Source: Streptomyces sp. CB02959
GTDB taxonomy: Bacteria > Actinomycetota > Actinomycetes > Streptomycetales > Streptomycetaceae
NCBI RefSeq assembly: GCF_002803155.1
Contig: NZ_NNBP01000039.1
Coordinates: forward strand, 20,843-84,842
Length of the DNA: 64,000 nucleotides
Direction of reading: 5' to 3'
Each line of letters begins with the position of its first letter. The first letter of the stretch is position 1. Both the position numbers and the translations under genes were made by a program. Under the pieces are notes generated by a model. The model made no database searches and was not told the origin of the DNA. It worked only from the letters and a program-made list of their open reading frames with translations. Below are positions 43,198 through 51,788 of the stretch, one piece after another.

Positions 43198-43896
43198 ATG
43201 TCCCGTCAGGTGGGGGATCGGCGAGGCCGTAGACTGCGGAGCGTGACGGAGAAGAAGGCGCGCGGAGCGCAGGCCGGGGGCGACGCGGAGCGTCCGGCGC
43301 TGCCGGCGACCAGCTGGGCGGTGCTCGGACTCCTCTCCTTCGGCGAGGAGTTGTCCGGTTACGACCTCAAGAAGTGGTCGGACTGGTCGCTGCGCTTCTT
43401 CTACTGGAGCCCGTCGTTCAGCCAGATCTACGGCGAGCTCAAGCGCCTGGAGAAGGTCGGCTACGTCAGCTCGCGGATGGTCGCCCAGGAGACCGGCAAC
43501 CGCGACAAGCGGGTCTACGTCATCACCGACGACGGCATGGCGGCGGTCCGCCGGTGGGCGCGCGAGGCGCCCGTCGAGCCGCCGGTGCTCAAGCACGGCG
43601 TGATGCTGCGGCTCTGGCTGGGGCACCTGCTGGAGGCCGAGCAGATGCGCGAGGTGCTGGGTCGGCACCGGGAGTACGCCGAGACGATGCGGCAGCGCGC
43701 CGAGGCGGACGCCGCCGGCGCCCGGGCCGAGGCGGCCTGGGCCTACCCCTCGCTGGCGCTGAAGTGGTCGGAGCGGTACTACGCCTCCGAGCGCGACCTG
43801 GCCGACGCTATGCTGGCCGACTTGGACGAGATGGTGGCCGCGGAGGCCGCCGATGCAGCCGGCGCCGCTGATGACGAAGGCGCCACGCGCCCGTAG
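43198..43896 (+). CDS. PadR-family transcriptional regulator
   Basis: The 232-residue product has an N-terminal winged helix at about residues 35-115 (SWAVLGLLSFGEELSGYDLKKWSDWSLRFFYWSPSFSQIYGELKRLEKVGYV, with the wing RVYVITDDG) and a long helical C-terminal dimerisation domain of the PadR/Vir type. It is divergent from the LLM-SDR-esterase operon. The same operator sequence recurs before the flavin reductase, so it probably controls both. The last 118 bp overlap the end of the convergent flavin reductase gene. A GTG at 43243 is an alternative start. Confidence 0.9.
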   Translation: MSRQVGDRRGRRLRSVTEKKARGAQAGGDAERPALPATSWAVLGLLSFGEELSGYDLKKWSDWSLRFFYWSPSFSQIYGELKRLEKVGYVSSRMVAQETGNRDKRVYVITDDGMAAVRRWAREAPVEPPVLKHGVMLRLWLGHLLEAEQMREVLGRHREYAETMRQRAEADAAGARAEAAWAYPSLALKWSERYYASERDLADAMLADLDEMVAAEAADAAGAADDEGATRP

Positions 43897-44396
43897 GTGC
43901 GCCGGAAGTAGAGCAGCGGGTCGGTCTCGCGCAGTCGCTCCGGCGGCGTCAGGGCGGTGACCCGGCCGAGCGCGATCAGATGGTCGCCGCCGGGCAGCAC
44001 GTCCGCCACCTCGCATTCGATGGTGGCGAGCGCCGCGGGCAGCAGCGGTGCGCCGTTGACGCCGGAACGCCAGTCGACGCCGGTGAACTTGTCGCCGCCG
44101 GTGACCGCGAACTGGCGGCACAGCTCCTGTTGGTCGGCGGCGAGGACGTTGACCGCGAACCGTCCGGCCGCGTTGATCTTCGGCCAGGTGGTGGACGTCC
44201 CGGCCGGGCAGAAGCACACCAGCGGCGGGTCCAGGGACACCGACGAGAACGACTGGACGGCCATGCCGGCCGGTCGCCCGTCGGGCTGGATTGCGGTGAT
44301 CACCGCCACGCCGGTGCAGAAGCGGCTGAGCGTGTCCCGCATCGCGGCGTCGTCGACCCGTGTGGCGGGAGTGGTGGGCGGAGTGTAGGTGGGCAC
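43779..44396 (-). CDS. Flavin reductase (HpaC/HsaB-like)
   Basis: The 205-residue NAD(P)H:flavin oxidoreductase begins at a GTG (44396) with GGGAGG upstream. Family motifs are RFCTGVAVITA, GMAVQSFSSVSLDPPLVCFCPAGTSTTWPKI, FAVNVLAADQQELCRQFA and GDHLIALGRV. It would supply reduced flavin to a two-component monooxygenase, most simply the LLM enzyme at 41978. A role like HsaB of steroid A/B-ring breakdown is an alternative. The C-terminal ~39 residues (Ala/Ser-rich) are encoded entirely inside the opposite padR gene and are probably a read-through tail. Confidence 0.88.
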   Translation of the reverse strand: MPTYTPPTTPATRVDDAAMRDTLSRFCTGVAVITAIQPDGRPAGMAVQSFSSVSLDPPLVCFCPAGTSTTWPKINAAGRFAVNVLAADQQELCRQFAVTGGDKFTGVDWRSGVNGAPLLPAALATIECEVADVLPGGDHLIALGRVTALTPPERLRETDPLLYFRRTYGRVAPSSSAAPAASAASAATISSKSASIASARSRSEA

Positions 44397-44428
44397 GCGA
44401 CCTCCCGAGGAGTAATTTTCTCGACGTG

Positions 44429-44449
44429 TTTCTACTAGGTATATGCCTA
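44429..44449. promoter_or_regulatory. PadR operator candidate 2 (between flavin reductase and fadD3)
   Basis: The site matches candidate 1 at 18 of 21 positions; its core TAGGTATATGCCTA is palindromic at 12 of 14 positions. It lies 33 bp before the flavin reductase start and 101 bp before fadD3, so it could also influence fadD3. Confidence 0.65.
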
Positions 44450-44550
44450 ACCGAAACACTGTGATTGGATACCGGCCACGTCCGCACGTCAAGTAGGCGG
44501 TACCGCACCGCACATCACCGCCACCTCCGAGCAAGGGAGCGGGAGGGCCA

Positions 44551-46197
44551 ATGACCTGGGCACACCACACCACTCAAGGGCCGCCGCAGCCGGCGGCACC
44601 GGCCACCGTCGCACGACTCGCCGCCCACGCGGCCCGCGTCCACGGGGACCGTGAAGCGCTGTCCGACGGCGAAGTCCGCTGGACCTTCGCAGAGTTGGCG
44701 AAGGAGATCACCGCCGCGGCACGCGCCGCGATCGCCTACGGGGTACGGCACGGGGACCGGATCGCCGTCTGGGCCCCCAACAGCCGCCAGTGGATCACCG
44801 CCGTCCTCGGCGCGGTCTCCGTGGGCGCCGTACTCGTGCCGCTCAACACCCGGTACAGAGCGGCCGAGGCCGCCGACATCATCCGGCGCAGCGGGGCCAC
44901 CGTGCTGTTCACCGCCCGCGGCTTCCTCGGCTGCGACTACGACGATCTGCTGCACGACTCCGGCGAGGACCTGGGGCACCTGCGGGGCACCGTGCTGCTC
45001 CGCGACGACGGCCCGCCCCGGGAACCGGAACGGCCCGGCACCCTCGCCTACGACGCCTACCTCGCCGCCGGCCGGCACACCCCCGACGCCGAACTCGCCG
45101 CGCGCACCGACGCCGTCGGCCCCGACGACCTGTCCGACATCCTCTTCACCTCCGGCACCACCGGCCGCCCCAAAGGCGTGCTCGCCACCCACGGCCAGAC
45201 CATGCGGGTCTTCGACGCCTGGGCGCGGCTGGTCACCCTGCGCGCCGGCGACCGCTACCTCCTGGTCAACCCCTTCTTCCACACCTTCGGCTACAAGGCC
45301 GGGATCCTCGCCTGCCTGCTGCGCGGCGCCACCATGCTGCCCGAGCAGGTCTACGACGCCGACCGGATCCTGCGGCGCACCGCCGAGGAGCGGGTCAGCG
45401 TGCTGATGGGCCCGCCGACCGTCTTCCACGGCCTGCTACACCACCCCGAACGCGCCCGGCACCGCCTCGACTCGCTGCGGCTGGCCGGCACCGGGGCCGC
45501 CCTGGTCCCCGCCGAACTCGTGGTGCGGATCCGCACGGAACTCGGGATCCCGGACGTCTTCACCGCCTACGGACTGACCGAGTCCGCCGGGGTCGTCACC
45601 ATCTGCCCGACCGACGCCGACGCCGAAACCCTCGCGCACACCGTCGGACTGCCGCTGCCCGGTACGGAGCTGAGGATCGTCGACCCGGCCAACCAGCCCC
45701 TGCCGCCCGGCGAACCGGGCGAGGTGGTGACCCGCGGCTACCACGTCATGCCCGGCTACCTCGACGACCCCGCCGCCACCGCCGCCGCCGTGGACCCCGA
45801 CGGCTGGCTGCACACCGGCGACGTCGGCGTCCTCGACGACCGCGGCTTCCTCACCCTCACCGACCGCATCAAGGACATGTACGTCGTCGGCGGCTTCAAC
45901 GCCTATCCGGCGGAGGTGGAACGGGTGCTGCGCGACCACCCGGCGATCGCCGACGTCGCCGTGGTCGGCGCCCCCGACGAGCGGCTCGGCGAGGTCGGGG
46001 TGGCGTTCGTCGTCCCCACCGAGGACGCGTCGCCCGATCCGGGGGAGCTCACCGACTGGGCCCGCGCACGGCTGGCCAACTTCAAGGTGCCCCGGCACTA
46101 CCACCTCGTACCGGAACTGCCCCGCAACGCCGGCGGCAAGATCCTCAAGGGCGAGCTGCGCCGGACGGCCAGGAACGAAGGGAGGAACGGCGGATGA
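44551..46197 (+). CDS. fadD3: FadD3-type HIP-CoA ligase
   Basis: The 548-residue adenylate-forming CoA ligase would activate HIP, the propionate side chain attached to steroid rings C and D. Motifs are the P-loop LFTSGTTGRPKGV near residue 205, FTAYGLTESAG, GWLHTGDVGVLD, the hinge DRIKDMYVVGGFNAYP and the catalytic lysine in NAGGKILKGELR. The assignment over other FadD enzymes is mostly contextual: it directly precedes a small FadE and opens a block that contains kstR2, ipdAB, ipdC, echA20 and fadA6, as in Mycobacterium. The stop overlaps the next ATG (ATGA). Confidence 0.85.
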   Translation: MTWAHHTTQGPPQPAAPATVARLAAHAARVHGDREALSDGEVRWTFAELAKEITAAARAAIAYGVRHGDRIAVWAPNSRQWITAVLGAVSVGAVLVPLNTRYRAAEAADIIRRSGATVLFTARGFLGCDYDDLLHDSGEDLGHLRGTVLLRDDGPPREPERPGTLAYDAYLAAGRHTPDAELAARTDAVGPDDLSDILFTSGTTGRPKGVLATHGQTMRVFDAWARLVTLRAGDRYLLVNPFFHTFGYKAGILACLLRGATMLPEQVYDADRILRRTAEERVSVLMGPPTVFHGLLHHPERARHRLDSLRLAGTGAALVPAELVVRIRTELGIPDVFTAYGLTESAGVVTICPTDADAETLAHTVGLPLPGTELRIVDPANQPLPPGEPGEVVTRGYHVMPGYLDDPAATAAAVDPDGWLHTGDVGVLDDRGFLTLTDRIKDMYVVGGFNAYPAEVERVLRDHPAIADVAVVGAPDERLGEVGVAFVVPTEDASPDPGELTDWARARLANFKVPRHYHLVPELPRNAGGKILKGELRRTARNEGRNGG

Positions 46198-47264
46198 GGC
46201 CGACCGAGGAGCAGGAGGAACTACGGTCCGCGGTAAGGCAGTTGCTGGCGCGGCGGCCCGGTCCGGACGCCTGGGGTCCGCTCGCCGGGCAGATCGGCGC
46301 GGCCGGGCTGGCGGTGCCCGAGGAGTACGGCGGGTCCGGCTGCGGCCCGCTCGAAGTCCATGTGGTGATGGAGGAGTTGGGGCGGGTGCTGGCGCCGGTG
46401 CCCTTCCTGGGGTCCGCGGTGCTGACCGCCCAGGCGCTGCTCGCCTGCGGGGACACCGCACTGCTCCCCGGGCTCGCCGAGGGGGCCGCGGTCGGCGCAC
46501 TGGCCTGGGCCGAGGACGGCTCCTGGGAGCCGTCCGCGGTCCGTGCCGTGGCCCGCCGGACACCGGGCGGCGGCTGGCGGCTGACCGGCGTCAAGGACCA
46601 CGTACTGGACGGCGCGGACGCCGCGCTGCTGGTGGTGGCCGCCCGGACCGCCGCCGGGGTCTCGCTCTTCGACGTCCCGGTGGACGGGCCCGGCGTCCGC
46701 CGGGAGCGACTGGTGCCGATGGACCCCACCCGCCCGCAGGCCCGGATCGTGCTGGACGGGGCCGCGGGCCGGCTGCTGGGCGCGGACGGGGACGGCGAAC
46801 GGGTGCTGGCCCGGGTGCGGGACCTGGGGAGCGTGGCGCTCGCCGCCGAGCAGGTCGGAGCGGCCGAACGCTGCCTGGAAATGACCGTCGGCTACGCCCG
46901 GGAGCGGGTCCAGTTCGGCCGCCCCATCGGCTCCTTCCAGGCGGTCAAGCACCGGCTGGCGGACGCCTACGTCCAGGTGGAGGCGGCCCGGTCGATCGCG
47001 CTGGGCGCCGCGTACGCCGCCGCCGACGGCGCCGCGGAGCTGCCCCGGTACGCCGCGGCCGCCAAGTCGGCCTGCGCGGAGGCGTTCTCGGCGGTGGCCG
47101 GGGAGACGATCCAACTGCACGGCGGGATCGGGATCACCTGGGAGCACGACGCACACCGCTACTTCAAACGGGCGCACGGCAGCGCCCAGCTCCTCGGCAC
47201 GCCCGCGGCGCACCGCCGTCGCCTGGCCACCGAACTGGGACTGACGGCACGTCAAGTCGCCTGA
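46194..47264 (+). CDS. Acyl-CoA dehydrogenase subunit (FadE32/FadE33-like, short type)
   Basis: The 356-residue product is an acyl-CoA dehydrogenase with the helical N-terminal domain (PTEEQEELRSAVRQLL, GLAVPEEYGGSGCGPLE), a reduced beta domain and a C-terminal FAD-binding bundle (YARERVQFGRPIGSFQAVKHRLADAYVQVEAARS, QLHGGIGITWEHDAHRYFKRA). Its short length resembles the FadE subunits that work as heterotetramers with a ~380-residue partner. It is coupled to fadD3 by a 4-bp overlap. In the mycobacterial locus fadD3 is likewise followed by FadE genes. I cannot decide between FadE32 and FadE33. Confidence 0.85.
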   Translation: MRPTEEQEELRSAVRQLLARRPGPDAWGPLAGQIGAAGLAVPEEYGGSGCGPLEVHVVMEELGRVLAPVPFLGSAVLTAQALLACGDTALLPGLAEGAAVGALAWAEDGSWEPSAVRAVARRTPGGGWRLTGVKDHVLDGADAALLVVAARTAAGVSLFDVPVDGPGVRRERLVPMDPTRPQARIVLDGAAGRLLGADGDGERVLARVRDLGSVALAAEQVGAAERCLEMTVGYARERVQFGRPIGSFQAVKHRLADAYVQVEAARSIALGAAYAAADGAAELPRYAAAAKSACAEAFSAVAGETIQLHGGIGITWEHDAHRYFKRAHGSAQLLGTPAAHRRRLATELGLTARQVA

Positions 47265-47296
47265 TCCATAAGGCGATTGCGCGGCAGAAAGCACTT

Positions 47297-47339
47297 GCGG
47301 CCCCGTGCCACCGGAGGTGATCCGGGGGCACGGGGCCGC
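47297..47339. terminator. 13-bp perfect hairpin between convergent FadE genes
   Basis: Arms 47297-47309 and 47327-47339 pair perfectly over 13 bp around a 17-nt loop. It sits between the stop codons of two convergent FadE genes (47264 and 47354) and probably terminates both operons. Confidence 0.85.
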
Positions 47340-47353
47340 GGTGTCCGCGGGGA

Positions 47354-48337
47354 CTATCCGGCCAGGACCCGGGCCCGGCACTCGGCCGGGGTGCCCCAGG
47401 CGTCCCGCAGCGGGCGGGCCTTGCGGATCCACAGGGAGAGGTCCGGCTCGTCGGTGTAGCCGACCGCGCCGTGCAGTTGGAGGGCGGCGCGCGCCGCGGC
47501 GTAGCCCGCCTCGCCGGCCGCCACCTTCGCGGCCGCCGCCTCCGCACCTGCCGACGGGGCGTCCGCGGCCAGCGCCAGGGCCGCCGCGTGCACCAGTGGC
47601 TGGGCGAACTCCAACCCGATCAGGGCGTCCGCCAGCCGGTGCTTGACCGCCTGGAACGAGCCGATCGCCCGCCCGAACTGGGTGCGCTGGCGCACGTAGT
47701 CGACGGTCCCGGCCAGCAGGGCCCGGCCCACCCCGAGCGCCTGGGCGGCGGTGAGCAGCCGGGCCAGGTCGGTGGCGTGCCCGGCGGCCGCGGTGACCGC
47801 CGGGCCGCGGGCGAGGACGGTGCCGCCGAGCGGGCGGGACAGCCGCCGGGCCGGATCGAGCGCGGGTTGGACCGGGCCGTGGGTCTCGGTGCGGCACACC
47901 GTGTCGCACCGGACGACCAGGACGGTGTCGGCGGCGTCCGCGTCCAGGGCGAACGGGGCGCCGTCCGCACACAGGCCGACGACCGCTTCACCGGCGGCGA
48001 TCCGCGGCAGCCAGGTGGCCGCCGCCTCGACGTCCCCGAGCCGGTGCAGGAAGACCGCCGCGGCGGCGGTCTCCACCAGCGGGCCCGGTACCGCATGGCG
48101 GCCCAACTCCGTGAAAGCGACGGCGAGTTCGAGGGGGAGTGGGCCCAGTCCCTCGTGCTCCTCGGGGACCGCGAGGGCGAACACCCCGGTCTCCGCGAGC
48201 CGGGCCCACAGGTCGCGGCCGGGCTTGTGCTCGCCGGCGGCCCAGGCGCGTACCGCGGTGGCGGTGTCTGCCGCACCCAGAAGGGCGTCCAGGGTGCGGG
48301 CGAAGTCCCGTTGCTCCTCGGTCAGCAGGAAGCGCAT
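47354..48337 (-). CDS. Acyl-CoA dehydrogenase subunit (IpdE2/FadE33-like, short type)
   Basis: The 327-residue product is a shortened acyl-CoA dehydrogenase. MRFLLTEEQRDFARTLDALL and FALAVPEEHEGLG form the N-terminal domain, the middle beta domain is much reduced, and the end contains YVRQRTQFGRAIGSFQAVKHRLADALIGLEFAQPLVHAAA, ALQLHGAVGYTDEPDLSLWIRKARPLRDAWG. It is the third gene of the minus-strand operon echA-fadE31-(mini-ORF)-fadE33. In steroid degraders such small subunits pair with FadE30-type proteins to form the IpdE1-IpdE2 enzyme acting on HIP-CoA side chains; the pairing here is inferred. Confidence 0.83.
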   Translation of the reverse strand: MRFLLTEEQRDFARTLDALLGAADTATAVRAWAAGEHKPGRDLWARLAETGVFALAVPEEHEGLGPLPLELAVAFTELGRHAVPGPLVETAAAAVFLHRLGDVEAAATWLPRIAAGEAVVGLCADGAPFALDADAADTVLVVRCDTVCRTETHGPVQPALDPARRLSRPLGGTVLARGPAVTAAAGHATDLARLLTAAQALGVGRALLAGTVDYVRQRTQFGRAIGSFQAVKHRLADALIGLEFAQPLVHAAALALAADAPSAGAEAAAAKVAAGEAGYAAARAALQLHGAVGYTDEPDLSLWIRKARPLRDAWGTPAECRARVLAG

Positions 48338-48398
48338 CGGCGGGCCCCTCCCGGGAGACCGGATCGGACCCGGCCGCTCCGGACCGTTCGGTGCTGCC

Positions 48399-48536
48399 TC
48401 ATGCCCGAGCCTCCTTCGGCAGGCCGAGCAGCCGCTCGGCGCTGTGCTGTCCCGGGGGGCGACCCCCGGACCCCCGGCCGGACCGTCCGGCGCCGGGTCC
48501 CTCCGGTCGTGGCCGGACCGTGCCCGGCTGCCTCAT
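48399..48536 (-). CDS. 45-residue coupled mini-ORF, copy A of a 138-bp repeated element
   Basis: The ATG overlaps the stop of the FadE31-like gene (ATGA), and the ORF is 46 codons long. The peptide is Arg/Gly/Pro-rich (RPRPEGPGAGRSGRGSGG) and ends AERLLGLPKEARA, a copy of the end of the FadE protein just upstream. A second copy of the element lies after fadE30 at 51785-51922 with the same length and about 40 of 45 residues identical. The last ~42 bp match the 3' end of the host gene with one difference. It ends in another ATGA. Whether the peptide is made for a purpose is unknown; it may only maintain translational coupling across an inserted repeat. Confidence 0.6.
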   Translation of the reverse strand: MRQPGTVRPRPEGPGAGRSGRGSGGRPPGQHSAERLLGLPKEARA

Positions 48537-49705
48537 GCCCGAGCCTCCTTCGGCAGGCCGAGCAACCGCTCGGCGATGATGTTGCGTTGGATCTCGTTGG
48601 TGCCGGCGTAGATGGGGCCGGCGAGGGAGAAGGTGTAGCCCTCGGCCCAACTCCCGTGCGCGGGGGCGTCGTCGGCGTCGTCGGCGAGTGCGCCGTACGG
48701 GCCGAGCAGGTCCAGTGCGGTGTCGTGGAGGGCGATGTCCAGCTCCGACCAGAAGACCTTGTTGAGGCTGGACTCGGCGCCGAGGCTGTCGCCGGCGGCG
48801 ATCCGGGAGGCGTTGGCGTAGGTGAACAGCTGGTAGGCGCGGGCGCCGATCACCGCGTCGGCGACCCGGTCGCGCAGCGCGGTGTCGGCCGGGTCGGCGG
48901 TCTCCCGCCACAGCGCGGTGAGCCGTTCGGCGGCGGCGGTGAACCGGCCGGGGCTGCGCAGGGTCAGCCCGCGTTCGTTGCCGGCGGTGCTCATCGCCAC
49001 CCGCCAGCCCTGGCCGGGCTCGCCGATGACGTCCGCGTCGGGGACGAAGACATCGTCGAGGAAGAGCTCGGCGAAGGCCGGTTTGCCGTCCAGGCGGCCG
49101 ATCGGACGCACCGTCACCCCCGGCGCGTCCAGCGGGAACATCAGATAGGTCAGGCCCTGGTGGGGACGGGCGGTCCCCGGCTCGCTGCGGAACAGGCCGA
49201 ACGCGCGGTCGGCGAAGGCGGCCCGGGACGACCAGGTCTTCTGGCCGCGGAGCAGCCAGCCGCCGTCGGTCCGTACGGCCGTCGAGCGCAGCGCCGCCAG
49301 GTCCGAACCGGCCTCCGGCTCGGACCACGCCTGTGCCCAGATGACCTCACCGGTCGCCATCGGGCCGAGGACGCGGGCGTGCTGCTCCGGGGTGCCGTGC
49401 TCGAAGAGCGTGGGGGCGAGGAGGTTGATGCCGTTCTGGCTGACCCGGCCCGGGGCGCCCGCGGCGTAGTACTCCTCCTCGAAGATCAGCCACTGGAAGA
49501 GGGTGGCGTCCCGGCCGCCGAACCCGGCCGGCCAGGAGACCACCGACCAGCGGTCGGCGGCGAGTTCGCGCTCCCATGCGCGGTGCGCCGCGAAGCCCTC
49601 GCGGGTCTCCAGCGACGGCAGCGGCGTCGCGGGGACGTGCGCGGCGAGCCAGGCGCGGGCCTCGGCCCGGAACGCGGCGTCGGCGTCGCTTGCGTCCAGG
49701 TCCAT
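48533..49705 (-). CDS. Acyl-CoA dehydrogenase (FadE31-like)
   Basis: The 390-residue enzyme has the complete dehydrogenase fold: RAEARAWLAAHVPATPLPSLETREG, WPAGFGGRDATLFQWLIFEEEYY, the FAD-contacting WAQAWSEPEAGSDLAALRSTAV, GQKTWSSRAAFADRAF, and the C-terminal GPIYAGTNEIQRNIIAERLLGLPKEARA. The start codon shares one base with the stop of the preceding crotonase gene (TGATG). Context within the KstR2-type block suggests action on CoA esters derived from the C/D ring or side chain. The assignment to FadE31 rather than another member is tentative. Confidence 0.85.
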   Translation of the reverse strand: MDLDASDADAAFRAEARAWLAAHVPATPLPSLETREGFAAHRAWERELAADRWSVVSWPAGFGGRDATLFQWLIFEEEYYAAGAPGRVSQNGINLLAPTLFEHGTPEQHARVLGPMATGEVIWAQAWSEPEAGSDLAALRSTAVRTDGGWLLRGQKTWSSRAAFADRAFGLFRSEPGTARPHQGLTYLMFPLDAPGVTVRPIGRLDGKPAFAELFLDDVFVPDADVIGEPGQGWRVAMSTAGNERGLTLRSPGRFTAAAERLTALWRETADPADTALRDRVADAVIGARAYQLFTYANASRIAAGDSLGAESSLNKVFWSELDIALHDTALDLLGPYGALADDADDAPAHGSWAEGYTFSLAGPIYAGTNEIQRNIIAERLLGLPKEARA

Positions 49706-50556
49706 CAGGAACCGGCCTCCTTCATCTTCTTGATGTCCATCCCGCCCAGCGAGTCCCGGGCGGTCTCGGCGTTGTGGGCGTGCGCGAGGTGGTGCAGGCC
49801 GAAGACCGAGTCCAGGCCGGTGTGCAGGCCCTGGAGGTCCTCGGCCTGGTTGACGGCGCGCTTGGTCAGTGCCAGTCCCATCCGCGGCATCTCGGCGATG
49901 TGCTCCGCCAACTCCCGCGTACGGTCCGCGAGTTCGTCGCGCGGGACGACGCGGTTGACCATGCCCAGTTCGTACGCCCGCCGGGCCGGCATCCGGTCGC
50001 CGGTGTAGAGGAACTCCTTGGCGATCCGCGGTGGCATCACCCACGGGTGGGCGAAGTACTCCACGCCGGGGATGCCCATCCGGACGACCGGGTCGGCGAA
50101 GAAGGCGTCGTCGGCGGCGACGATCAGATCGCAGATCCAGGCGAGCATCAGGCCGCCGGCCACACACGCGCCCTGGACGGAGGCGATCACCGGTTTGGGC
50201 AGCTCCCGCCAGCGCCGGCACATCCCCAGGTAGACCTCGGACTCGCGGGCGTAGCGGCTCTCGGCGCCGGTCTTGTCCGAATGGTCCCACCACAGTCCGG
50301 CCTTGCGGTCGAAGGGGAGATGGGCGTCCCGGCCGGGGCTGCCGATGTCGTGGCCCGCGGAGAAGTGCCGGCCCTCGCCGGCCAGCACCACGACCTTGAC
50401 CTCGTCGTCCTCCGCGGCGCGGTAGAAGGCGCGGTCCAGGGCGTAGGTCATCGCGGAGTTCTGGGCGTTGCGGTAGTCCGGGCGGTTCATCGTGACGGTG
50501 GCGACCGGGCCCTTGCGGGCGTAGCGCACCACGGGCGTTTCTTCGCCGGCGGTCAT
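49705..50556 (-). CDS. Enoyl-CoA hydratase/crotonase-family protein
   Basis: The 283-residue crotonase has the oxyanion-hole segments GRHFSAGHDIG near residue 62 and ASVQGACVAGGLMLAWICDLIVAADDAFFADPVVRMGIPGVEYF near residue 120. It is longer than usual because of an insertion around DAHLPFDRKAGLWWDHSDKTGAESRYARESEVY. It would hydrate the double bond formed by the FadE enzymes. It is the first gene of a minus-strand operon, and its promoter shares a KstR2-like box with fadE30. It is distinct from the EchA20 homologue at 61133. Confidence 0.88.
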   Translation of the reverse strand: MTAGEETPVVRYARKGPVATVTMNRPDYRNAQNSAMTYALDRAFYRAAEDDEVKVVVLAGEGRHFSAGHDIGSPGRDAHLPFDRKAGLWWDHSDKTGAESRYARESEVYLGMCRRWRELPKPVIASVQGACVAGGLMLAWICDLIVAADDAFFADPVVRMGIPGVEYFAHPWVMPPRIAKEFLYTGDRMPARRAYELGMVNRVVPRDELADRTRELAEHIAEMPRMGLALTKRAVNQAEDLQGLHTGLDSVFGLHHLAHAHNAETARDSLGGMDIKKMKEAGS

Positions 50557-50570
50557 CGGCGACCTCCTTC

Positions 50571-50587
50571 CCTAACAAGTGTTTGGT
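50571..50587. promoter_or_regulatory. KstR2-like operator 1 (echA / fadE30 divergent promoter)
   Basis: On the minus strand the 17-mer reads ACCAAACACTTGTTAGG. It agrees with the mycobacterial KstR2 motif AnCAAGnnCTTGnT at all but one fixed position and matches the second site at 61934-61950 at 14 of 17 positions. It lies between the divergent starts of the crotonase (50556) and FadE30 (50604) genes. Confidence 0.8.
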
Positions 50588-50603
50588 AGGTTAACGTACG
50601 GCC

Positions 50604-51788
50604 ATGAGCAGCGTCGAGGCCCCCACCACCGTCGAGAGCTTCCGCACCGAGATCCGCAGCTGGCTGCGGGCCAACCTCACCGGGGAGTTCGCGGCCCTGC
50701 GCGGCCGCGGCGGCCCCGGCCGGGAACACGAGGCGTTCACCGAACGCCTGGCCTGGGAACGACACATGGCCGCCGCGGGCTGGACCTGCGTCGGCTGGCC
50801 CGTGGAGTACGGCGGGCGCGGGGCGACCCTGGAGCAACAGGTCGCCTTCCACGAGGAGTACGCACTCGCCGACGCCCCCGCCCGGGTCAACCACATCGGC
50901 GAGCAACTCCTCGGCCCCACCCTGATCGCCTTCGGCACCGACGAGCAGCGGGCCCGCTTCCTGCCGGAGATCGCCGCCGTCCGGGAGCTGTGGTGCCAGG
51001 GGTACAGCGAACCGGACGCCGGCTCCGACCTGGCGAACGTCCGGACCCGGGCGGCCTTCGACGAGGAGCGCGGCGACTGGGTCGTCGACGGGCAGAAGAT
51101 CTGGACCTCGCTCGCCCAGGACTCCCAGTGGTGCTTCGTCGTCGCCCGCACCGAACCGGGCTCCGCCCGCCACCGGGGGCTCTCCTACCTCCTCGTCCCA
51201 CTCGACCAGCCCGGCGTCGACATCCGGCCGATCACCCAGCTCACCGGGACCTCCGAGTTCAACGAGGTGTTCTTCGACGGGGCCCGCGCCCCGCACGTGG
51301 TGGGCGCGCCGGGCGACGGCTGGCGGGTCGCGATGGCCACCCTGGGCTTCGAACGTGGAGTCTCCACTCTCGGTCAACAGGTCGGCTTCCAAAGGGAGTT
51401 GGAGACACTGATGGAACTGGCCCGGCGCAACGGCAAGGCCGACGACCCACTGATCCGCGACCGGCTGGCGCGGGCCTGGATCGGCCTGGAAACCATCCGC
51501 TGCAACGCCCTGCGGATGCTGGACGGCGTCGCCGCCGGCGCCCCCGGCCCCGAGGCGTCCATCGGGAAGATCTACTGGGCGACCTGGCACCGCGAGTTGG
51601 GCGAACTCGCCATGGATGTCTGCGGCGCGGGCGGCATGCTCGCCGCCGGCGAGCCGTACGACCTCGACGACTGGCAGCGGCTCTTCCTCTTCTCCCGCGC
51701 CGACACCCTCTACGCGGGCTCCAACGAGATCCAGCGGAACATCATCGCCGAGCGGGTGCTCGGCCTGCCGAAGGAGGCGAAGGCATGA
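50604..51788 (+). CDS. fadE30: Acyl-CoA dehydrogenase FadE30/IpdE1-like
   Basis: The 394-residue enzyme is a full-length acyl-CoA dehydrogenase: SFRTEIRSWLRANLTGEFAALRG, WPVEYGGRGATLEQQVAFHEEYA, CQGYSEPDAGSDLANVRTRA, GQKIWTSLAQDSQWCFVVART, and the end ADTLYAGSNEIQRNIIAERVLGLPKEAKA. It is transcribed in the order fadE30-(mini-ORF)-SDR-kstR2-fadA6, matching the mycobacterial order fadE30, Rv3559c-type SDR, kstR2, fadA6. This synteny is the main reason for choosing FadE30, the subunit that oxidises the HIP-CoA side chain with a FadE33-type partner. Confidence 0.87.
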   Translation: MSSVEAPTTVESFRTEIRSWLRANLTGEFAALRGRGGPGREHEAFTERLAWERHMAAAGWTCVGWPVEYGGRGATLEQQVAFHEEYALADAPARVNHIGEQLLGPTLIAFGTDEQRARFLPEIAAVRELWCQGYSEPDAGSDLANVRTRAAFDEERGDWVVDGQKIWTSLAQDSQWCFVVARTEPGSARHRGLSYLLVPLDQPGVDIRPITQLTGTSEFNEVFFDGARAPHVVGAPGDGWRVAMATLGFERGVSTLGQQVGFQRELETLMELARRNGKADDPLIRDRLARAWIGLETIRCNALRMLDGVAAGAPGPEASIGKIYWATWHRELGELAMDVCGAGGMLAAGEPYDLDDWQRLFLFSRADTLYAGSNEIQRNIIAERVLGLPKEAKA

